NCBI GenBank assembly: GCA_030740295.1
Contig: JASLXP010000468.1
Location: 1 to 8,174, forward strand
Length of the DNA stretch: 8,174 nucleotides
Source of the DNA: Planctomycetota bacterium
Lineage (GTDB): Bacteria > Planctomycetota > PUPC01 > JACPCR01
Direction: 5' to 3'
Below, piece by piece: positions 1-3,840 of the stretch. The stretch's first letter is position 1, and every line of letters starts with the position of its first letter. The translations under genes were made by a program, and so were the position numbers. Below the pieces are notes generated by a model. It saw only the letters and a list, made by a program, of their open reading frames with translations. It searched no databases and was not told the DNA's origin.

Positions 1-1
1 C

Positions 2-250
2 GCCAACCGCAACAAAAAGCGGCTCCTGCGGCAGGCCATGCTGGCACTTGGATACTTCCCTGAGATCGAGAAGCCAGAACCTAAAACGCCCGAACAGTGG
101 CTGACCATCATGACCGGCGAAGACATCACCCTCTGCCCGCAATGCAAAGAAGGCAAACTGCATAGGATGCCCTTCCCGCCATGCAAGTCCCTTTCGGCGT
201 TAATCTCCAGGGCAGATGACCGCTCTTTCTCGACATCCTGCGCTTCCTGA
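2..250 (+). pseudogene. IS91-family transposase, C-terminal part (5' end outside window)
   Basis: The frame is open from the window edge to a TGA at 248-250, giving about 82 residues with no start codon needed inside the window. It shows the usual tail of IS91/IS801-type Y1 (HUH) rolling-circle transposases: a basic RNKKRLLRQA stretch, a W.T.MTGEDI segment, then a zinc-binding pair CPQC followed by a short basic and proline-rich tail. In that family the C-terminal CxxC pair is part of a zinc-binding region, while the HUH and Tyr catalytic motifs lie upstream, outside this window. Whether the full gene is intact cannot be judged. The last 20 residues look unconserved and may be read-through into element DNA. 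It points toward the cassette array, so the element's origin-side (3') end would lie between 250 and the first attC-like site. Family call fairly sure; intact versus remnant is not known. Confidence 0.72.
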
Positions 251-438
251 GCATCACGATCCCCTCTACGGAGTCTCACGTGACGGCTGCCGCATGTACG
301 GAAAAGCACTTCGAATCGTCCATCCCACGACCTTCCTGTCCGCCCAATCCACCCCGGCCGCCGCATTTCGTCCTGGACGCGGCCAACTCGTCCCAATAGA
401 ATCCCCATAGGCCCTGACACCCGGGGCGAAGTGACTCA
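251..438 (+). other. Probable 3' (ori-side) noncoding end of the IS91-like element
   Basis: There is no credible gene between the transposase stop and the first attC-like site. A small GC-rich stem (GCCC at 411-414 with GGGC at 424-427) lies 11 bp before GTTC at 439-442. IS91-family elements are known to have a subterminal hairpin at the origin end and to abut GTTC or CTTG at the target. The arrangement therefore fits an element end at 438, but no second copy is available to prove the boundary. Confidence 0.35.
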
Positions 439-566
439 GTTCAACGCAGTTTTATCTGGAATGGCTCAGTAGCCGTTCACGAACAGCCGTCGATTCACCC
501 GATCCGTCGTGGCTGATATACCTTGGTGTCCGCCCGCCACTCCAGATAAAACGTTCTTCGTTAGGC
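439..566 (+). other. Putative attC site preceding cassette 1 (attC0)
   Basis: A strong inverted repeat pairs 449-465 with 536-552 (16 of 17 bases; core TTTTATCTGGA). It is bracketed by GTTCAAC at 439-445, which fits the R'' consensus RYYYAAC, and GTTAGGC at 560-566, which fits GTTRRRY. The size of 128 bp is within the attC range. The cassette that owned this site is not present: its start should read GTTGAAC, and this is not seen in 1-438. The spacer between stem and R' (7 nt) is longer than usual, so an unrelated palindrome next to a true R' core is the alternative. The GTTAGGC core itself is well supported, because its exact complement recurs in attC1. Confidence 0.55.
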
Positions 567-714
567 CACGATATGTCGCACACAATTCTCATAGTTGATG
601 ATAGCCCCACAGTCAGGGAACTCATCACAACAATTCTTGAGTCGCACACTTATGACACGATGTCAGCATGTAACGGTTGTGATGGCCTCGAAAAAATGGC
701 ACTCAACCCTCCAG

Positions 715-721
715 ACTTAGT
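715..721 (+). repeat. Left target-site duplication of the MITE-like element
   Basis: ACTTAGT is repeated exactly at 978-984. Collapsing the two copies joins codons GAC-TTA-GTC-CTT-GTA-GAC into a continuous receiver reading frame. Confidence 0.8.
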
Positions 722-977
722 AGGCGAAATCATAAATACGGTATGGTTTAACATTCTTTTGCCCCGAAGGGGCTTCAGGCGAATAGCCCCCGGTTTCAAC
801 CGGGGGATTGAGAGCACGTAAATTTCATCAAGCCCCGGAGGGGCGGCGGCAAGGGGCTCCGTCGCCCCTCCGGGGCTTAAATCCTCTTTTGCTCAGTCTC
901 CCCAGGTTGAAACCTGGGGCTATCTGCCAACGTCCCTTCGGGACTGATGAAAGCGGTCGGTATTTATGAATTTCAGT
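722..977. mobile_element. MITE-like palindromic element inserted in the receiver gene
   Basis: This 256-bp insertion is flanked by direct repeats ACTTAGT (715-721 and 978-984). It has imperfect terminal inverted repeats: 726-739 (GAAATCATAAATAC) matches the complement of 962-973 and adjacent bases with a one-base indel. Inside are five nested or tandem stem-loops: 761-773, 787-806, 831-878 (15-bp arms), 900-919 and 932-944. The 787-806 and 900-919 hairpins with their neighbouring GGC..ATAGCCCC bases are the same unit in opposite orientation. There is no coding capacity, so a transposase would have to act in trans. Similar GGTTTCAACC-centred palindromes are, from memory, frequent between genes in Planctomycetota/Verrucomicrobiota genomes; this was not checked. 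Confidence 0.85.
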
Positions 978-984
978 ACTTAGT
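978..984 (+). repeat. Right target-site duplication of the MITE-like element
   Basis: This is an exact copy of ACTTAGT at 715-721, directly after the right terminal repeat. The minimal shared unit could be 5-7 bp because flanking bases are ambiguous. Confidence 0.8.
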
Positions 985-1234
985 CCTTGTAGACACTGAA
1001 ATGCCAGTCATGGATGGGCATTCGTTCAGGCGAGAAATGAAGTTTGGTTATGACCGGGCGTATTCAAATATCCCAATCATCCTTATGGATACAACGTTGG
1101 CGCAATGGCGCTCGGGACGATCTTCTGTGATTTGCGTATTTGACCCGTGCTTCGACGTCGATGTTATCAAGAAGACGAGGGAAGCCTTTCAATCTCTTCC
1201 CGAAATGATCTCTAGAATACTGACCATCCAGACG

Positions 1235-1359
1235 GCCTAACAGATCGATCAAGCGAACTGGCACGAATGCCGCGATTGAAGGCTTCTCTTCCACTGAACT
1301 TTCTGTTTCAATTCACAGTGGGCGGTGCTCGTGCCAGCCGCTTATCTCAGACGTTCGGA
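1235..1359 (+). other. attC1 (recombination site of cassette 1)
   Basis: R'' is GCCTAAC at 1235-1241, exactly complementary to the GTTAGGC that opens cassette 1 at 560-566. The inner arms CTGGCACGA..GCCGC and GCGGT.CTCGTGCCAG pair almost perfectly. They are flanked by an imperfect GATCAAGCG / CGCTTATC arm with unpaired bases, as attC bottom-strand hairpins have. R' is GTTCGGA at 1353-1359, which is also the start of cassette 2. Length is 125 bp. Confidence 0.88.
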
Positions 1360-1365
1360 GGAGCA

Positions 1366-1842
1366 ATGATGAGGAAATGTCTCTTCTCCATGCTGATGCT
1401 TGGCTCCCTCTCCCAGACCTGTGCAGAAGGGAAGATGTGGATCACGAGCGTCTACAAGGGCAAGATATACGAATCCTGTCTTTCTGCTGAGCAGTTTAAG
1501 AGAATGCCAGTGTGGGACCCATTCGGGGCCCGTGAGATTCCGCTCTCGCCCGGTAAAGCGATCCAGCTAGCTCGGTCGACGTTCGAGGAGGTGGTTCCGA
1601 AGAATGAGCGCTCGAACTGGCTGCTCAAACATGTCGAACTGAAAGCCTTCGACGTGTCCCAACCTTACGAACGCGCTGGCCCGAAGAAATGGTACTACAT
1701 AGTTCATTTCTGGGACAAGCGGAACCCCGTGTTCGCCGAGCCGACCCCAGCCATTACTCGGAAGCACGAGGTGTTCCACCTGATCGTTCCGATGGATGGG
1801 GAGTGCTGCAAGCTAGTCGCTACGACAAGACGGATGGAGTGA
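1366..1842 (+). CDS. Small exported hypothetical protein (cassette 2)
   Basis: The gene encodes 158 residues. ATG 1366 is chosen over the upstream in-frame ATG at 1267, because 1267 would start inside attC1 and because GGAGGAG (1357-1363) lies just before 1366; a second ATG follows at 1369. The N-terminus MMRKCLFSMLMLGSLSQTCA is a typical Sec signal peptide, with likely cleavage after Ala20. No lipobox is seen, so the product should be periplasmic or secreted rather than a lipoprotein. The mature part has an alpha segment SPGKAIQLARSTFEEV followed by strands KHVELKAF, KKWYYIVHFW and EVFHLIVPMDG. This order resembles the short PepSY-like proteins found in cassettes and periplasmic inhibitors, but I cannot confirm homology. 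The stop at 1840-1842 lies 4 bp before the attC2 R'' box, a normal tight cassette fit. Function unknown. Confidence 0.75.
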   Translation: MMRKCLFSMLMLGSLSQTCAEGKMWITSVYKGKIYESCLSAEQFKRMPVWDPFGAREIPLSPGKAIQLARSTFEEVVPKNERSNWLLKHVELKAFDVSQPYERAGPKKWYYIVHFWDKRNPVFAEPTPAITRKHEVFHLIVPMDGECCKLVATTRRME

Positions 1843-1846
1843 CGAC

Positions 1847-1967
1847 TCCGAACCAGTCGCTCCAGGCAACGCCGGGCAGTGACCGGCGTTCAGTCTTCCG
1901 AAACTGTCAGGCATTCCGCCGTGCGCCACGAGCGCGAGCTTGGTGTGCCTGAGCTCAGACGTTATGC
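1847..1967 (+). other. attC2 (recombination site of cassette 2)
   Basis: R'' is TCCGAAC at 1847-1853. It departs from RYYYAAC but is the exact complement of GTTCGGA, the first bases of cassette 2. The L'' arm GCTCCAGGCA (from 1859) pairs with TGCCTGAGC (1946-1954), with one extra C on the left, the extrahelical base expected of attC. R' is GTTATGC at 1961-1967. Length is 121 bp. Confidence 0.85.
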
Positions 1968-2003
1968 CGTAAGATCGAATTCGCTGTCCGTGGGAGGTCC
2001 GTC

Positions 2004-2531
2004 ATGTCTGATCACCAAGAGTTGGGGCAGCGCAGGGAAGCTTTGGCCCAAGCCGTGAATAGCCACGATCTGGAAGCTGCTCTTTCTTTCATCGATCCCT
2101 CCTTTGTCGCCATGACCAAGCGAGGTGTGTCCGTCGGCTACAAGGATATGGTCTCCATGGTGGAGCAGATGTTCGCCGCGGAGAAGGATTATCAGGAGAC
2201 CGTGGAGATTGAGCAGATCGAGGCGACCGGAGACAGCGCCAAACTCGTGGTGCGTCGGATCGAGCGAGGCCGATTGCATGATCCCAAACAGGTTGGGTTA
2301 TTTAATGGCCTTGCGATAATGTGTTTGTTCCTTGGATTCATGAGCATGATTCGTGCTGGAGAGTGGGATTTCCAAAAGATCTTCGCCGTTGTCGGTTTCG
2401 CCGTGTTTGCCGTGGGGTTCTTTGGGTTAGCCCTTTTCATACAACGGTCACGCGAGCGGACGGTCCGATACCACGAGACGTGGCGAACGATCGATGGAAG
2501 CTGGCTGATGGTTGAAGAACAGGAACTTTGA
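2004..2531 (+). CDS. NTF2/SnoaL-like protein with an inserted transmembrane hairpin (cassette 3)
   Basis: The gene encodes 175 residues. ATG 2004 follows GGGAGG (1992-1997) at normal spacing. Residues 7-90 look like the start of an NTF2-like (SnoaL/DUF4440) cone: helix REALAQAVNSHDLEAALSFI, then DPSFVAMTKRG, a second helix and the strands TVEIEQIEATG and SAKLVVRRIE. The last strand pair typical of this fold, HETWRTIDGSWLMVEEQEL, appears only at 157-175. Between them are two hydrophobic spans, about 97-117 (GLFNGLAIMCLFLGFMSMI) and 127-147 (FAVVGFAVFAVGFFGLALFI). They form a membrane hairpin with a short polar WDFQ turn, and both halves of the soluble fold would lie on the same side, probably the cytoplasm since no signal peptide precedes them. 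NTF2-like domains bind small ligands or act as enzymes or scaffolds; no catalytic residues can be assigned. Domain call moderately sure, function unknown. Confidence 0.78.
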   Translation: MSDHQELGQRREALAQAVNSHDLEAALSFIDPSFVAMTKRGVSVGYKDMVSMVEQMFAAEKDYQETVEIEQIEATGDSAKLVVRRIERGRLHDPKQVGLFNGLAIMCLFLGFMSMIRAGEWDFQKIFAVVGFAVFAVGFFGLALFIQRSRERTVRYHETWRTIDGSWLMVEEQEL

Positions 2532-2642
2532 ACGCAAAGGCGAACAATCTCATGCAACGGCTCGGAGGGTTCCATCGGCGGCGGCAAATTCACGTTGTAA
2601 ACGGGTTTTCGCTGGCAACGTCAACCCGCGCACGAAAATGCG
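2532..2642 (+). other. Untranslated tail of cassette 3
   Basis: This 111-bp stretch separates the stop codon from the attC3 R'' box, far more than in cassettes 1, 2 and 4 (0-6 bp). It has no supported ORF. It holds two interleaved 6-bp complementarities: ACGTTG 2592-2597 with CAACGT 2616-2621, and CGGGTT 2602-2607 with AACCCG 2623-2628. Confidence 0.5.
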
Positions 2643-2773
2643 GCATAACAAGAGCGCTCCACCGAACGCCCTCAGCTATTGCGGTCTTTGAGGGGCTAGA
2701 TTACTCTAAAGCCGGTCATGTTCTTGACAGTTTTCGTTTCTTGTCCGGGCGTCGGTGAGCTTTGACGTTAGCC
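2643..2773 (+). other. attC3 (recombination site of cassette 3)
   Basis: R'' is GCATAAC at 2643-2649, the exact complement of GTTATGC that opens cassette 3. The left arm GCTCCACCGAACGCCC pairs with GGGCGTCGGTGAGC on the right, the left arm carrying two unpaired extra bases. R' is GTTAGCC at 2767-2773. Length is 131 bp. Confidence 0.88.
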
Positions 2774-2790
2774 CTGCAGCAGAGCATTGA

Positions 2791-3216
2791 ATGAGAATTA
2801 AACCCAGAAAACTCATCGCCGCTGGGACCAGCTTTTCCCTGACTGTTGCCATTTCCACAGGTGCGATACTCTTCTTCTTCTGGTGCCAAACACCTGGCGC
2901 GAGGATTCTTTATTGGGACGTCCTCGAGAAGGACAATTGTTACATCTTGGTTGGCCCTGAAGCCATTCCATATACGGTCGCACAAATTCGAAATGAAAGC
3001 CCTCGTTCTGGCTGGTATGTAATGATGTTGAGAGAGATTCTAGATCCGCCGAGAATCACTGAACTTGATCCAAGTTATGTAGCGCCGCTCAAACAGGCTA
3101 TTGTCGACCTCAAAGAGATTGCTGAAACGGGGACGCCGGCAGCGAGAAAACACGCCAAAGAAGCGCTTCGGTGGATGCGAGGATACGGTAAGGAGCTTTT
3201 TGATGAGCACACTTAG
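2791..3216 (+). CDS. Small membrane-anchored hypothetical protein (cassette 4)
   Basis: The gene encodes 141 residues from ATG 2791, the first in-frame ATG after the cassette start; only a weak purine stretch (GCAGAGC) precedes it. A basic N-terminus MRIKPRK leads into one hydrophobic helix at about 9-32 (SFSLTVAISTGAILFFF), a signal anchor or uncleaved signal. The rest should be outside the cytoplasm. It has a beta-like part (ARILYWDVLEKDNCYILVG) and a helical C-terminus (PLKQAIVDLKEIAETG, then ARKHAKEALRWMRGYG) that resembles a single HEAT/armadillo-type helix pair; this is weak. The stop at 3214-3216 lies 6 bp before the attC4 R'' box. I do not recognise a family. Confidence 0.72.
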   Translation: MRIKPRKLIAAGTSFSLTVAISTGAILFFFWCQTPGARILYWDVLEKDNCYILVGPEAIPYTVAQIRNESPRSGWYVMMLREILDPPRITELDPSYVAPLKQAIVDLKEIAETGTPAARKHAKEALRWMRGYGKELFDEHT

Positions 3217-3222
3217 ACGATG

Positions 3223-3278
3223 GGCTAACAAATATGGCTGAAGGCATGCGAAGCCATGCTTTCAGCCTCTGGTTCGAG
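3223..3278 (+). other. attC4 (compact recombination site of cassette 4, end of array)
   Basis: R'' is GGCTAAC at 3223-3229, the exact complement of GTTAGCC that opens cassette 4. The stem 3236-3248 (GGCTGAAGGCATG) pairs with 3255-3267 at 12 of 13 positions around a 6-nt loop. R' is GTTCGAG at 3272-3278. At 56 bp this is near the lower size limit for attC and has a simpler shape than the three larger sites. Confidence 0.85.
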
Positions 3279-3840
3279 TAGCCCGATGTTGCGAGCTTGC
3301 GCGGGATTTAGATTAGGGAATTACTTCGGGAGGCGTCTGGGGTGGGATAGCTTCAGACGGGTGGCAGGTCGCCGCTGCCAGGGGTGGAGGCATTCTCACA
3401 TCGAGTGCGGTTGTGATGCGGAGACCTTTTCCGCCTCCACAGCAGGCGTTCCGGGCCTGCTTCGGGTTTCGTTTTGATTCGATGGCCGCGAGGTACCCGG
3501 GCGACTGGCTGAATCGCTTCTCTATATTGGATCAGTGATTGTTTGCTGGCGGTTTTCATCAGAGTCATCCCGGTTCGAGGAGCGGTGGTTTGGCTGCGAT
3601 GGTCAGTGTTCGGCCACTCTTGATTGGTATCTCGGAGGCTACCCAGATGAGCTTTCCTGCACAGAAGGGGCAATTCGGTTTCAGCCTTTCCTGTTTCCCC
3701 AGCCACTACGGGAGGTGTGGCCTATTTCTGAAATTTCATTTTGAAAGAAGGTGGCCATCCTGGCTTCTGGAATATACGGCCTCGGGCACTTGCTGTTTGA
3801 TGATGACCAGCGGTGATGACAGGCCTACTTGCCACGCTTC
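3279..3840. other. Gene-poor spacer with three stem-loops after the array
   Basis: There is no convincing gene in these 562 bp; open frames lack conserved character and suitable starts. Three adjacent stem-loops are seen: TGGCAG/CTGCCA at 3362-3380, GTGGAGGC/GCCTCCAC at 3384-3440 and AGCAGGC/GCCTGCT at 3441-3461. The last is followed by a broken T-rich run (to about 3475) and might end + strand transcription out of the array, but the T tract is not clean. A short zinc-ribbon-like open stretch lies on the - strand and is listed separately. No complementary CTCGAAC box was found, so a fifth cassette starting at GTTCGAG is not supported. Confidence 0.6.
3565..3705 (-). pseudogene. Possible remnant of a zinc-ribbon protein
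   Basis: A 46-residue - strand stretch runs between an in-frame TAG (3706-3708) and TGA (3565-3567). It reads ERLKPNCPFCAGKLIWV followed by a proline-rich end. The CPFC pair and spacing recall the C-terminal zinc-binding tails of transposases such as IS91, but there is no ATG, only one CxxC pair and no longer homologous frame beside it. It could be chance. If real, it is a decayed fragment facing the array. Confidence 0.2.

Larger units (their letters stand above)
573..1240 (+). pseudogene. CheY-like response-regulator receiver protein, split by a MITE-like insertion (cassette 1)
   Basis: The N-terminal half starts at ATG 573 and reads a receiver-domain strand ILIVDDS with the paired acidic residues D9 and D10. 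After L49 (717-719) the frame runs into an inserted element and ends at 819-821. The second half resumes at 983 as VLVDTEMPVMDG and ends at TAA 1238-1240. Removing the insertion with one copy of its 7-bp target duplication (722-984) restores one 134-residue single-domain receiver, with the phospho-acceptor Asp at about residue 53. Such proteins normally take phosphate from a histidine kinase and act through protein contacts; no output domain is present. Two switch positions look unusual: the KP motif after beta-5 reads DP (D103-P104), and the Thr/Ser after beta-4 is Asp (D85) or is shifted by one. The region between them is shorter than in CheY. The start is the only ATG before VDD; the ribosome site is weak. 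The TAA overlaps the R'' box of attC1. As it stands the gene is broken. Confidence 0.85.
561..3272 (+). mobile_element. Integron gene-cassette array of four cassettes, no integrase in window
   Basis: Cassette units are 561-1353, 1354-1961, 1962-2767 and 2768-3272. Cut points are placed between G and TT of each GTTRRRY-like core. Each unit holds one + strand gene followed at once by a palindromic attC site. The first heptamer of each unit is exactly complementary to the R'' box of the attC at its own 3' end, as expected if each unit once circularised. Direct repeats or MITEs would not give four different, individually matched heptamer pairs. No tyrosine recombinase is encoded here. The arrangement corresponds to what is called a CALIN, or to the inner part of a larger integron. 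Confidence 0.88.

Noticed and set aside
761..944. CRISPR array or tandem terminators in the palindromic element
   Set aside because: There are no regular direct repeats with spacers. The hairpins belong to one inserted element with terminal repeats and a target duplication.
947..982. Separate start ATG 947 for the second half of the receiver
   Set aside because: The first 12 residues come from the right end of the inserted element; the piece would lack the acidic pair and cannot fold as a receiver by itself.
1267..1365. Longer start for the cassette 2 protein
   Set aside because: It would translate through attC1 and bury the signal peptide; ATG 1366 has a good ribosome site.
3353..3706. 117-residue - strand open frame across the spacer after the array
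   Set aside because: The residue make-up is arginine/proline-rich and irregular, it covers several stem-loops, and a different frame holds the only motif-like piece (CPFC). It looks like chance openness.
3272..3840. A fifth cassette beginning at GTTCGAG
   Set aside because: No CTCGAAC box followed by a palindromic site is found downstream in the spacer, and no gene is present there.
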